A stretch of DNA of 21,855 bases from CAKOSP01 sp964371745. GTDB lineage: Bacteria > Bacillota_I > Bacilli_A > RF39 > UBA660. Position 1 is the first letter of the stretch. Each line of letters starts with the position of its first letter. The notes under the pieces were generated by a model, which worked only from the letters and a program-made list of their open reading frames with translations, was not told where the DNA came from and made no database searches. The translations under genes and the position numbers were made by a program. Location of the stretch: the NCBI GenBank assembly GCA_964371745.1, contig CAYJNS010000013.1, forward strand, positions 1 through 21,855, read 5' to 3'. Below, piece after piece: positions 14,880-21,855 of the stretch.

Positions 14880-14976
14880 TTAAATCACCTAAGTATATCT
14901 TATCATAAAATAAATAGCTTATAAACCCTTTATTAAATATTAAAACAAAAAAATAAGGTTTATAAAATAAACCCCT

Positions 14977-14998
14977 AAAAAAACTAATAAGTTTTTTT
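14977..14998 (-). terminator. A/T hairpin, probable terminator on the minus strand
   Basis: Nine A-rich bases ending in CT pair perfectly with AGTTTTTTT around a 4-nt loop. Another inverted repeat, GGTTTAT/ATAAACC (14957-14973), follows on the minus strand. Could work in either direction. Confidence 0.5.
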
Positions 14999-15090
14999 GG
15001 AAAATAAGGGTCAGTGCTCTAGCAGTGTCCCTCTAAAAATGACTTAACATTTTTGCCGTGCATATACAATATAACAAAATACATTACATA

Positions 15091-15120
15091 TTGACAACTG
15101 TTTTTCATCAGTTTTATAAT
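15091..15120 (+). promoter_or_regulatory. Plus-strand promoter opposing the small ORF
   Basis: TTGACA (15091-15096), 18-bp spacer, TATAAT (15115-15120). The spacer is an inverted repeat (AACTG...CAGTT). RNA from it would be antisense to the 13-codon ORF and its ribosome site and could also reach cvpA. Confidence 0.6.
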
Positions 15121-15155
15121 ACCATTTCATTTTCTTTTAATAGTTTTTTCTTCAT
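15114..15155 (-). CDS. 13-residue leader-like peptide
   Basis: ATG with a perfect AGGAGG (15164-15169) at 8-bp spacing encodes MKKKLLKENEMVL. Not hydrophobic, so not a typical type I toxin. Might be a leader peptide or chance. Confidence 0.3.
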   Translation of the reverse strand: MKKKLLKENEMVL

Positions 15156-15187
15156 CAGCTGAACCTCCTAGTTGATTAATGTTTACT

Positions 15188-15217
15188 ATTATAGCAAGTT
15201 TTAATATACATTTACAA
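15188..15217 (-). promoter_or_regulatory. Minus-strand promoter facing the small ORF
   Basis: On the minus strand TTGTAA (15212-15217), 18-bp spacer, TATAAT (15188-15193). Confidence 0.55.
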
Positions 15218-15250
15218 TAAAAATATAAAACTTATTAAATTTTCTTTATT

Positions 15251-15279
15251 TTTAAAAGTTTTTATTATATAATTATAAT
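15251..15279 (+). promoter_or_regulatory. Likely cvpA operon promoter
   Basis: Perfect TATAAT at 15274-15279 with a weak TTTAAA 17 bp upstream. The cvpA start is 21 bp downstream, with AGAGG between. Confidence 0.5.
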
Positions 15280-15299
15280 AGAGAAAAGAGGTTATAAAA

Positions 15300-15986
15300 A
15301 TGAATATGATAGATGTAGGTTTATTTTTATTAATTATATTATTTGCAATATTAGGATGGAAAAGAGGTGTTATAAAGTCTCTTGTAAGATTAGTAGGTTT
15401 AGTAGTTATAGCAATTGTTGCATACTCACTTAAAGGAACGCTTGCTAACTTTTTGATAGATTTTATGCCATTTATAAATTTCGGTGGTGCGTTTGAAGAT
15501 GTACAAGCTATAAATATATTATTTTATAATGGAGTATCATTTTTATTTATATTTGTTATTTTATACTGTATATTAAATATTTTAGTAAACATAGCGGGTA
15601 TATTTGATAAGATATTAAAAGCTACAATTATTTTATATTTACCAGATAAAATACTAGGTTTAGTAGTGGGTGTTATTGAAGGTGTTATAGTATCTTTTAT
15701 AGTTATATTTACACTAGCTCAAATACCTTTAACACAAAATTATGTATATGATAGTAATTATGCGAGTAAAATACTTAATAGAACACCTGTTATAAGAACA
15801 GTTTTAGCTGATATGACACTTATTTCTGAAGAAATAAATGAAGCAGTTGAAGGAACTAGTGATATAGATACACTGCAAGTAGAAATACTTAATATTATGA
15901 TTAAATATCAACTTACTACTAAAGAAGAAGTAGAAAAGTTAATCGAATCAGAAAAAATTAATTTAACAGATGTTACATTTAGTTAG
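15300..15986 (+). CDS. CvpA family membrane protein
   Basis: 228 residues with four membrane helices in the first 155 (DVGLFLLIILFAILGWKRGV is the usual CvpA start, with the family's GxxRG turn after the first helix), and a soluble helical C-terminus. CvpA proteins are needed for colicin V production in E. coli and affect envelope function; the biochemical role is unknown. In Bacillota the gene is often near rnhC, mutS2 and trxA, and here it sits between rnhC and a thioredoxin gene. The stop is 8 bp before trx, whose ribosome site (GGAG) is between them. Confidence 0.85.
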   Translation: MNMIDVGLFLLIILFAILGWKRGVIKSLVRLVGLVVIAIVAYSLKGTLANFLIDFMPFINFGGAFEDVQAINILFYNGVSFLFIFVILYCILNILVNIAGIFDKILKATIILYLPDKILGLVVGVIEGVIVSFIVIFTLAQIPLTQNYVYDSNYASKILNRTPVIRTVLADMTLISEEINEAVEGTSDIDTLQVEILNIMIKYQLTTKEEVEKLIESEKINLTDVTFS

Positions 15987-15994
15987 GAGAATAT

Positions 15995-16282
15995 ATGAAA
16001 ATATTAACAAAAGATGATAATTTTAAAGAATTAATTAGTAATAAAAATATATTAGTAGATTTTTATGCTGATTGGTGTGGTCCTTGTAAAATGCTTTCAC
16101 CAGTTTTAGAAAGTATTACAGAAGTTGAAGTATTAAAAGTAAATGTAGATGAGTTTCAAACTTTATCTAAAGAGTATAGTGTTATGAGTATACCAACTAT
16201 GATTTATTTTGAAAACGGAGTAGAAAAAACTAAATTAATAGGTTTTAAAACAAAAGAAGAAATATTAAATAATATAAAGTAA
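15995..16282 (+). CDS. trxA: Thioredoxin
   Basis: 95 residues, slightly shorter than typical thioredoxin (about 105). Has VDFYADWCGPCKML with the active-site C28-G-P-C31, the cis-proline segment SIPTMIYFENG and a final helix. A cytoplasmic disulfide reductase; no signal peptide. The N-terminal strand is short. Ribosome site GGAGA, and the next gene begins 9 bp after the stop, so the two are co-transcribed. Confidence 0.95.
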   Translation: MKILTKDDNFKELISNKNILVDFYADWCGPCKMLSPVLESITEVEVLKVNVDEFQTLSKEYSVMSIPTMIYFENGVEKTKLIGFKTKEEILNNIK

Positions 16283-16291
16283 GGAGAAGTT

Positions 16292-17794
16292 ATGTATAAA
16301 TTGTTTCATACTAAAAGAGGTATATGGTTATTTGTTATAGGAATACTTTTATTTGCGGCAGTAGTTTTTGGTGTAACGTATGCGTATTTTTTGCCGCTTG
16401 TTCAAGGGGACGCTGAAACTCCAGTAGATGTTACAGGTGAGGCTTTAGATAATATGACATTTGATGAGGGGGATGCAATAAATATTGTAATGACTCAAGA
16501 AAACTTTGGTAAAAATGATGGTAACTTAACAGATACATCATATCCAACAGCAACTCTTTACCCTTCAGGTGGAAGTGCATCAGATCAGTACTATCTATTC
16601 TTAGCTATTGAATATAATGATTATATATACACAACAGGCGATGCAGAAACTCCAGAACTTATTTTAACTATAACTAAACCAGATGGAACAGAACTTACTC
16701 AAATAGATGGTTTAACACACGTGACTAGTGGAGGAGTATCTGGTTTTGATGTAACAACTAAAACTGGTATATTTACAGTTGCTCAAGAATATGCAATAGA
16801 GTCTGGTTCTGATGCTGAAATCGTCCAAAGATGGGAAGCAACTCTTAGTTTAATAAATCTTGATACTGATCAAAATGATAACTCAGAAAAAACATTTACA
16901 GCTAAAATTATAATGCAAGCAGAAGATACTATGTCAGTGGGTCCTATATGTTATGGGGAACCAATGGCTCAGTGTATGACTACATATAGTTCTTTAGTTC
17001 CAACACTTATTAAACACACACCTGAACTAGCAAATGGTGCAGCTGATAATAATTATAGGTTTTCAGGTTCAAATGAGGTAGTAAATAATAATTATGTGTG
17101 TTTTGGTTTTTATGGAACTCCTTGTCCAGCAAATAATCTATATAGAATTATAGGTATATATGATATGGAAGGGGAGTATAAGGTTAAGCTTATTAAGAAT
17201 GCAAGTGTTGGAAATAGATATTGGGATGTCGAATCTTCAATTTGGGAAGGCGCTAATACATCATCAGAATCTATATCAGATGATGCCGATATAAACCAAT
17301 ATTTAAACACTTCGTTTTATAATGGTTTTAGTGAAAATTATAGAAATATGATATCTTCAGAAAAGTATTTTGTTGGTCTGCTTTATTCACCACAGGATTA
17401 TGTTGCAAGAGTTTTATATAACAATGAAATATCGGCAAAAACAATAAATGAATATAATATTGGTTTGATGTATGCGAGCGATTATGCGTTTGGAACATTA
17501 AAGTCATACTGGAATACTGATGGTTATGATTATGGTATTGATGTGGTTAAAAATAATAATTGGCTTTACTTTGGCATTACTGAGTGGACAATTATTTCTC
17601 AGAACACCTCAAGGCATGTTGTGTATATTATGAGTGGCGGATATATTTCCACTCCTGCAGTAAATAACTATATCGCATCTCGCCCAGTCTTCTACCTAGA
17701 CCCATCTGTAATGATAACTGATGGAATAGGTACTGCATCCGATCCATTCTTACTTGAAATGCCTACAGTGCCAGAAGGAGAGGTAACACCATAA
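16292..17794 (+). CDS. Membrane-anchored surface protein related to the DGR targets, without a variable repeat
   Basis: 500 residues. A basic start and a membrane helix (residues 11-33, up to YAYFLP) resemble short signal-anchor proteins, followed by a beta-rich domain (about 40-215) not shared with the targets. From NNYRFSGSNEVVNNNY on it parallels them: LYRIIGIYD, YWD..SSIWEGA, IGLMYASDYAFG, NNNWLYFGITEWTII, SRPVFYLDPSV and a TASDPFLL end. Between EWTI and FYLDPSV the length is similar to the variable region, but the DNA bears no resemblance to TR. It may be a fixed relative, or may once have been a target of another element. Located between trx and ruvA with TAATG overlap to ruvA, so it is expressed with core genes. 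Confidence 0.8.
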   Translation: MYKLFHTKRGIWLFVIGILLFAAVVFGVTYAYFLPLVQGDAETPVDVTGEALDNMTFDEGDAINIVMTQENFGKNDGNLTDTSYPTATLYPSGGSASDQYYLFLAIEYNDYIYTTGDAETPELILTITKPDGTELTQIDGLTHVTSGGVSGFDVTTKTGIFTVAQEYAIESGSDAEIVQRWEATLSLINLDTDQNDNSEKTFTAKIIMQAEDTMSVGPICYGEPMAQCMTTYSSLVPTLIKHTPELANGAADNNYRFSGSNEVVNNNYVCFGFYGTPCPANNLYRIIGIYDMEGEYKVKLIKNASVGNRYWDVESSIWEGANTSSESISDDADINQYLNTSFYNGFSENYRNMISSEKYFVGLLYSPQDYVARVLYNNEISAKTINEYNIGLMYASDYAFGTLKSYWNTDGYDYGIDVVKNNNWLYFGITEWTIISQNTSRHVVYIMSGGYISTPAVNNYIASRPVFYLDPSVMITDGIGTASDPFLLEMPTVPEGEVTP

Positions 17795-18351
17795 TGTATA
17801 ACTATATAAAAGGAACTATAGATACTACTGGTAGTAATTATATAGTAATAGATAATAATGGGATTGGTTACAAAGTATTTGTACCTAATCCTTTTAGTTA
17901 TAATGAAAATAAAGAATATAAAATATATTTATATAATCATATAAGAGAAGATGAATATAGTTTATATGGTTTTAAAGATAGTGACGAGCTTGATTTGTTT
18001 TTAAAATTATTAAGTGTTAAAGGTTTAGGCCCTAAAGTAGCAATGCCTTTTTTTGCAACAGGTTCTATAGCTGGTATAGTGGACGCTATTAATAGAGAGA
18101 ATTTACTTTATTTAAAGAAGTTTCCTAAAGTTGGAGAAAAACTAGCTAAACAAATTATATTAGACTTAAAAGGTAAAATAAATATTGAAACAAGTGATAT
18201 AGAAAGTTCTAATGATACTGATGATTTAACTGGGGTACTTACTTCACTCGGTTATAAATTAGTTGAAATAAAAAAGATAATACCACAAATAAATACATCA
18301 TTAAGTGTTGAAGAAAAAGTAAAAGAAGCTTTAAAACTTCTTTTAAAGTAG
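17794..18351 (+). CDS. ruvA: Holliday junction branch migration complex subunit RuvA
   Basis: 185 residues, slightly short for RuvA. Domain I (OB fold) starts YNYIKGTIDTTGSNYIVID and includes YLYNHIREDEYSLYGF; domain II has the helix-hairpin-helix pair LLSVKGLGPKVA and LKKFPKVGEKLAKQIILDLK; domain III closes the protein (DDLTGVLTSLGYK, VKEALKLLL). It recognises four-way junctions and loads RuvB. The second hairpin reads FPKVGEK, where many have IPGIGKK. ruvB follows only after 2.9 kb of other genes. GGAGAGG is the ribosome site. Confidence 0.95.
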   Translation: MYNYIKGTIDTTGSNYIVIDNNGIGYKVFVPNPFSYNENKEYKIYLYNHIREDEYSLYGFKDSDELDLFLKLLSVKGLGPKVAMPFFATGSIAGIVDAINRENLLYLKKFPKVGEKLAKQIILDLKGKINIETSDIESSNDTDDLTGVLTSLGYKLVEIKKIIPQINTSLSVEEKVKEALKLLLK

Positions 18352-18357
18352 GTATAT

Positions 18358-18759
18358 ATGAATAATAAAGGTTTTACATTAATTGAACTACTTGTTGTAT
18401 TTGTAATAATTGCTATTGTTGGAAGTATTGCTGTTATTGGAATAAGCGCTATAAGAAACAATATAAATGAAAATTCATTTGAATCTAAACTTGAAGTTAT
18501 TTTAGAAGGTGCTAAAAGATATGGTGAAGATAATATAAATAGTATTACTAATATATGTTCTTCTCTAGTAGATGGAGATTACTGTTTAGATATTACTATA
18601 ATTGATTTATTAAATCATGATAGTAATTATTTAACTAGTGATGAAGTTTGTGATAATAGCGTTTGTATTATAAATGATGTAACAAAAGAAAATATCAATA
18701 ATAATATAATTACTATTTATGTTAAAAATAACCGTGTATATGCAAAATATAATGGATGA
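18358..18759 (+). CDS. Type IV pilin-like protein
   Basis: 133 residues. A class III (prepilin) signal: MNNKG followed by FTLIELLVVFVIIAIVGSIA, with cleavage expected after G5 and the conserved glutamate at position 5 of the mature protein. The globular part has four cysteines in pairs (ICSSLVDGDYC and VCDNSVC) that may form disulfides outside the cell, and ends YVKNNRVYAKYNG. It would need a prepilin peptidase and assembly ATPase, not seen in this window. Six bases after ruvA, so co-transcribed; a terminator follows. Confidence 0.85.
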   Translation: MNNKGFTLIELLVVFVIIAIVGSIAVIGISAIRNNINENSFESKLEVILEGAKRYGEDNINSITNICSSLVDGDYCLDITIIDLLNHDSNYLTSDEVCDNSVCIINDVTKENINNNIITIYVKNNRVYAKYNG

Positions 18760-18762
18760 TAA

Positions 18763-18788
18763 AGCACATAACATATGTGTTTTTTTTT
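18763..18788 (+). terminator. Terminator after the pilin-like gene
   Basis: CACATA and TATGTG pair around ACA, extended by A-T pairs, followed by a run of Ts. Confidence 0.75.
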
Positions 18789-18815
18789 GAAATAAAAAGT
18801 AACTAATAAAATACC

Positions 18816-18850
18816 AAAATAGAAATTTACAAAAAATTTCTATTTTTTTT
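18816..18850 (+). terminator. Second hairpin before the Rpn gene
   Basis: A 13-bp perfect stem (18816-18828 with 18834-18846, arm AAAATAGAAATTT), 5-nt loop, T-run. It insulates the Rpn gene from the ruvA operon. Confidence 0.6.
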
Positions 18851-18881
18851 AACAAATTTACTTTGAAAAAAAGGAAATTAG

Positions 18882-18907
18882 CACTTTACCGGTAATATAA
18901 AAGGTAG
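18882..18907 (+). promoter_or_regulatory. Upstream element shared with dinD
   Basis: Same 26 bp as 1935-1960 in reverse, with palindrome TTACCGGTAA at 18886-18895. Confidence 0.6.
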
Positions 18908-18920
18908 AGGGATAAATATA

Positions 18921-18935
18921 TCCTTTTAGAAAGGA
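18921..18935 (+). promoter_or_regulatory. Possible ribosome-site-masking hairpin
   Basis: TCCTTT, TAG, AAAGGA: the 3' arm is part of the AAAGGAGG ribosome site of the Rpn gene. Confidence 0.35.
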
Positions 18936-18948
18936 GGTGAATAAAAAA

Positions 18949-19956
18949 ATGCCAACACTAGTAGATGATGAAATAGTAAATGAAGAAAAAGTGAAAAAAT
19001 TAATCCAAAGAAAATCGCTATTAACAAATGATGTAATGTTTAAGATGTTTTTTAAAGAAGCAACAGATGTAATAATAGATCTAGTATATGATTTTATAGG
19101 AATAAAAATAACAAAAGAGGATATAACATTTATAGATAAAGAGTTAAACGGAGAAACTCTAGATGATAAAAATAGTGTAGTAGATTTACTAATAGAATTA
19201 CCATCAAAAGATTGTATTTTATTTGAAATGCAAAAAGCAAAAGATAGTGACTTTTTTAATAGAATGTTTGATTATAGTATAAAGTTATCAGCGAAATCAG
19301 CAAAGATAGGAAAAAAGTACAAAAAGATAACAAAGGTCTATACAATAATCTTTATAGCAAAAGATCATGAGGAATTTAAATATCCATTTACAAAAGGATT
19401 ATTATATGATATAGTCAACACAAGAGAGCTAAGCGATAGATTAGTGTTTGAAGTAATAAATTTATCAAGATTAGATGAAAATTTATTTAGTGAAAAAGTA
19501 AATAAGTTTTTAAAATTTATGGCTTCAAAAAGTGTGGAGGAGATGAAGGATATGGCCTTAACAGATGAAGAATACAAAACATATATGGACTTGCAAGAAA
19601 AAATAGCAGCAGATGATCATTATAGAATGGCTTTAATAAGAGAAGAAAATAGAATAGCAAGAGAAGAAAGTATTAAAGAGCAAGAAGCAAGAGAACAGCG
19701 AGAAAAAATGGAGGCAGAAGCAAAAGCGCAGCGAGAAAAAATGGAGGCCGAAGCAAAAGCGCAGCAAGAAAAAATGGAGGCAGAAGCAAAAGCGCAGCGA
19801 GAAAAAGTTTTAGCTGAAGGTCTGGAAAAAGGTCTAGCCGAAGGTCAAAGAAAAATTGTTGTAAATATGCAAAAAGCAAATATGTCTATTGAAGTTATCA
19901 AAACCGTTACAGGTTTAACTGAAAAAGAAATAAATGATTTAATAAAAGAAGCTTAG
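18949..19956 (+). CDS. Rpn family PD-(D/E)XK nuclease/putative transposase
   Basis: 335 residues from ATG 18949; a GTG at 18937 is in frame but lies inside the ribosome site AAGGAGGTGA. The N-terminal part has SLLTNDVMFKMFF and the PD-(D/E)XK core VVDLLIELPSKDCILFEMQ (D79, E93, Q95). It continues with FNRMFDYSIKLSAKSAKIG and the region after about 195 is a long charged helix with three EKMEAEAKAQ repeats, and ends with a VIKTVTGLTEKEINDLI motif seen at the end of many such proteins. Rpn proteins are DNA endonucleases that promote RecA-independent recombination, and are often in mobile regions. Its upstream element is shared with dinD. Confidence 0.88.
   Translation: MPTLVDDEIVNEEKVKKLIQRKSLLTNDVMFKMFFKEATDVIIDLVYDFIGIKITKEDITFIDKELNGETLDDKNSVVDLLIELPSKDCILFEMQKAKDSDFFNRMFDYSIKLSAKSAKIGKKYKKITKVYTIIFIAKDHEEFKYPFTKGLLYDIVNTRELSDRLVFEVINLSRLDENLFSEKVNKFLKFMASKSVEEMKDMALTDEEYKTYMDLQEKIAADDHYRMALIREENRIAREESIKEQEAREQREKMEAEAKAQREKMEAEAKAQQEKMEAEAKAQREKVLAEGLEKGLAEGQRKIVVNMQKANMSIEVIKTVTGLTEKEINDLIKEA
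19699..19797 (+). repeat. Three in-frame 33-bp tandem repeats in the Rpn gene
   Basis: Units at 19699, 19732 and 19765, each encoding R/QEKMEAEAKAQ, with one or two base differences between units; a partial fourth follows. Lies in the charged helical part, so copy number could change without shifting the frame. Confidence 0.9.
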
Positions 19957-19970
19957 GCTTCTTTTATTAA
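19939..19970 (+). terminator. Terminator of the Rpn gene
   Basis: A 14-bp perfect stem with loop TTAG that includes the stop codon, followed by TG and seven Ts. Confidence 0.8.
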
Positions 19971-20013
19971 TGTTTTTTTCGATTTAAAAAATATAGAATA
20001 TTTATTAAAATTT

Positions 20014-20022
20014 TGTTATAAT
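20014..20022 (+). promoter_or_regulatory. Extended -10 promoter
   Basis: TGTTATAAT (an extended -10) stands 28 bp before the start at 20050; no clear -35. Confidence 0.55.
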
Positions 20023-20049
20023 TTAATTATCAAAATGAAAGGGGTTTTT

Positions 20050-20595
20050 ATGAAAAAATTTATGATTAAATTTATTATTTCTTTTTTGGGAATATTAATT
20101 CTTAGTTTAATTATAGTTTTTGGTATGGTTAAACCTACGCTTGAAGGAGTAATTGATTACGAAAAAGAAGTTAATGATTTAGAAAGTTATACTATTGAAA
20201 ATGCATATAACGAAGGATCAATAATTGGTTCAGGAAGTGATGGAATTAGTTTAACTCCAGTAGATGCAAAAATTGAATATAATATTATTTATGTAACTGG
20301 CAAAATAGTTAATAACACTGGAAAAACTATAGTAATAAAAGATTATGGTAAAGCAAGTGCAAATTTTACTACAGTTCCTTATACAACCAATTTTAGCGAT
20401 ACTATTACAATTAACAATGAATCTTCAGCAGAAGTTACATTTGCAATTTCAGCAAGAGATGTAATGAAAGATACGCATGATTATCCTAGTGTAGTCGATA
20501 TACATTTAAATGTATATAATACAAGTGATGATTATACAGGAATAAGTGATTTATCATTTACAATATCTTGGTATGATAATTATCAATATGAATAG
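20050..20595 (+). CDS. Membrane-anchored protein of unknown function
   Basis: 181 residues from ATG 20050, chosen because AAAGGGG lies 5 bp before it; the ATG at 20035 has no such site. One N-terminal membrane helix (about residues 5-29) and a beta-rich external part with an immunoglobulin-like flavour: AKIEYNIIYVTGKIVNNTGK, FTTVPYTTNFSDTITIN and FTISWYDNYQY. This resembles small FxLYD/DUF-type extracellular domains, but I recognise no family with certainty. It has its own promoter and terminator, so is transcribed alone. Confidence 0.75.
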   Translation: MKKFMIKFIISFLGILILSLIIVFGMVKPTLEGVIDYEKEVNDLESYTIENAYNEGSIIGSGSDGISLTPVDAKIEYNIIYVTGKIVNNTGKTIVIKDYGKASANFTTVPYTTNFSDTITINNESSAEVTFAISARDVMKDTHDYPSVVDIHLNVYNTSDDYTGISDLSFTISWYDNYQYE

Positions 20596-20615
20596 ATGTA
20601 ATCATCTATTTTTTT
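20591..20615 (+). terminator. Terminator after the gene at 20050
   Basis: AATAGATG and CATCTATT pair around TAAT, followed by Ts; contains the stop codon. Confidence 0.85.
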
Positions 20616-20717
20616 GTAAATAGTAATATATAAATAGATTTATTTTAAAGATTATGATAAAATTATTTTAACTGATAAATTTAAAAAGTAATTATATTAA
20701 CGAGAGGAAAAATTATT

Positions 20718-21242
20718 ATGACTATAGGATTTGATATAGATAATACAATAACTAATTCAAAAGAGTGTGCGATTAGATATTATCGAAAATATATTTCTAA
20801 TGGACAAAAAGGTGATATGTATTTTGAAAATGAAAAAAAGAAACAAAAATTTTTTGATAAATACTTATTAGACATATTAAGAGAAGTAACTATTAAAGAT
20901 AATGTAATAGATGTTTTTAATTATTTAAAAGAAAATAATCATAAAATTATATTAATTACTAAAAGATGTTTTAATGAGCCAGAAGAAATAAAAGAGTTGA
21001 CATTAAAATATTTAGAAGAAAATAAACTAATATATGATAAAATTTATTTTAAGGTTCAAAATAAGGGTCTTATTGCTAAAAATGAGGGCATTAATATTTT
21101 TTTTGATGATCATGTAGATAACTTAGAAAGTCTTAAAAACAGTGGTATTAAAGCTATTAAATTCGGTGATAAAGAAAAAGATTTTGAAAATGTAGAATCA
21201 TGGAATGAACTTTTAGATTATATTAAGAAAGAAGGTTTTTAA
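20718..21242 (+). CDS. HAD-superfamily phosphatase, 5'-nucleotidase-like
   Basis: 174 residues. Motif I is GFDIDNTI (nucleophile D6, D8), motif II ILITKR (about residue 73-78) and motif IV FFDDHVDN, the pattern of HAD enzymes of the 5'(3')-deoxyribonucleotidase/YqfW group. The cap insertion between motifs I and II is small and helical. The substrate is not clear. AGAGG precedes ATG 20718, and a TATGATAAAAT-like -10 lies upstream. ruvB begins directly after the stop, so the two may be co-transcribed. Confidence 0.82.
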   Translation: MTIGFDIDNTITNSKECAIRYYRKYISNGQKGDMYFENEKKKQKFFDKYLLDILREVTIKDNVIDVFNYLKENNHKIILITKRCFNEPEEIKELTLKYLEENKLIYDKIYFKVQNKGLIAKNEGINIFFDDHVDNLESLKNSGIKAIKFGDKEKDFENVESWNELLDYIKKEGF

Positions 21243-21243
21243 A

Positions 21244-21855
21244 TTGGAAAGAATTATTGATGAAAACATTAAAGAAGAAGATGGCTTTGAAAAAAGTATA
21301 AGACCACTTAGTTTAAATGAATATATAGGGCAAAAAGAAATTAAAGAAAACTTAAATATTTTTATAAAAGCAGCAATGATGAGAGAAGAGTCTTTAGATC
21401 ATGTTTTACTATATGGTCCACCTGGGCTAGGTAAAACAACACTTGCTCATATAATTGCTAATGAACTTGGAGTAGGGATTAAAACTGCTTCTGGACCTTC
21501 AATTGAAAAAAGTGGAGACTTGGCTGCGATACTTTCTAACTTAGAGCCTAACGATGTATTATTTATTGATGAAATACATCGTATGCCAGCTTTTATTGAA
21601 GAAATACTTTATCCAGCAATGGAAGATTTCGAGCTTGATATAATACTTCCAAACGAAGGGAAAAGTAGAAGTATTAAAATAGACCTTCCGCCATTTACTT
21701 TAGTTGGAGCAACTACAAGAGCTGGAGATTTATCATCTCCTTTACGAGATAGATTTGGAATAATTAATAAACTCGAATACTATACAAACGATGAGTTAAG
21801 TCAAATAGTTAAAAGAACTAGTAAAGTTTTAGATATGGATATTGACGCAGATGCC
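21244..21855 (+). CDS. ruvB: Holliday junction DNA helicase RuvB (partial)
   Basis: Starts at TTG 21244 (no in-frame ATG nearby), with AAGAAGG upstream inside the previous gene; it continues past the window edge, 204 codons visible. Motifs: SIRPLSLNEYIGQ, Walker A GPPGLGKTT, TASGPSIEKSGDLAAIL, Walker B LFIDEIHRM, and sensor 1 VGATTRAGDLSSPLRDRFG including the arginine finger. It is the AAA+ motor that drives branch migration with RuvA. In many bacteria ruvA and ruvB are adjacent; here they are separated by four genes. Confidence 0.97.
   Translation, partial: MERIIDENIKEEDGFEKSIRPLSLNEYIGQKEIKENLNIFIKAAMMREESLDHVLLYGPPGLGKTTLAHIIANELGVGIKTASGPSIEKSGDLAAILSNLEPNDVLFIDEIHRMPAFIEEILYPAMEDFELDIILPNEGKSRSIKIDLPPFTLVGATTRAGDLSSPLRDRFGIINKLEYYTNDELSQIVKRTSKVLDMDIDADA

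Larger units (their letters stand above)
14977..15180 (-). ncRNA. Possible small RNA or rnhC leader in the 420-bp gap
   Basis: The gap 14880-15299 has no long ORF. On the minus strand a promoter (15188-15217) would start RNA near 15180, passing a 13-codon ORF, an AACTG/CAGTT hairpin (15096-15113), AAAAATG/CATTTTT (15035-15054), a larger imperfect hairpin at 15008-15031 (GGG...CCC, two mismatches) and the hairpin at 14977-14998. No known RNA family was recognised; 6S, SRP RNA and T-box signatures were looked for and not found. Confidence 0.3.

Noticed and set aside
15114..15155. Type I toxin
   Set aside because: The peptide is short and charged, not a hydrophobic membrane peptide.
17581..17700. 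A third VR in the surface protein gene at 16292
   Set aside because: The protein layout is similar but no DNA match to TR, including the GGCTATGCGCCCAGA end.
19673..19879. Minus-strand leucine-rich ORF
   Set aside because: Shadow of the repeated charged helix of the Rpn gene.
1..21855. CRISPR arrays, tRNA or rRNA genes
   Set aside because: No regularly spaced direct repeats and no recognisable tRNA or rRNA sequences.

Overview
The window looks like a chromosome segment from a very AT-rich, low-GC Gram-positive bacterium: a walled Bacillota or Mollicutes-related gut lineage is my best guess. The grounds are AT-dominated codons, strong AGGAGG-type ribosome sites, and Bacillota-style neighbourhoods (yceD-rpmF-mraZ-rsmH-ftsL-PBP, holA, rnhC, cvpA, trx, ruvA). 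The standard code fits: Trp is TGG throughout and TGA is used as a stop.

Layout. (a) 1-1854, minus strand: a tandem cluster of DinD-like genes, with one complete copy and a second copy fused in frame to a third that runs off the window. Each copy carries a perfect GC-rich palindrome at the same place in its coding sequence. (b) 2030-7224: a diversity-generating retroelement (DGR). Its order is: membrane-anchored target 1 with variable repeat VR1, a broken accessory gene (possibly MutS-like), avd, a reverse transcriptase whose reading frame breaks at an A9 tract, the template repeat TR, an ATG-less accessory ORF, and target 2 with VR2. TR and VRs align over 93 bp without gaps and differ mostly at template adenines (11 of 17 differences for VR1, 14 of 17 for VR2). 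(c) 7245-12292: core genes yceD, rpmF, mraZ (with three MraZ boxes), rsmH, an ftsL-like gene, a class B PBP with PASTA-like tail, and a PAP2 phosphatase. (d) 12333-14879: an unknown gene, holA, and convergent rnhC. (e) 14880-15299: a 420-bp gap with face-to-face promoters, a 13-codon ORF and hairpins, possibly a small RNA locus. (f) 15300-18759: cvpA, thioredoxin, a surface protein related to the DGR targets but lacking a TR-like sequence, ruvA and a pilin-like gene. (g) 18816-21855: an Rpn-family nuclease gene whose upstream element matches the one in front of dinD, a membrane-anchored protein of unknown role, a HAD-family phosphatase, and the start of ruvB.

How it may work together. RT and Avd are expected to copy the TR transcript with adenine-directed errors and write the cDNA into the 3' ends of the two target genes, diversifying a surface-exposed C-terminal domain. 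The related protein in the trx-ruvA region may show the non-diversified form of this domain. The main uncertainties are whether the split RT is still made (by slippage on A9) and whether the present TR is the one that produced the present VRs, since it lacks several bases implied by comparing the two VRs.
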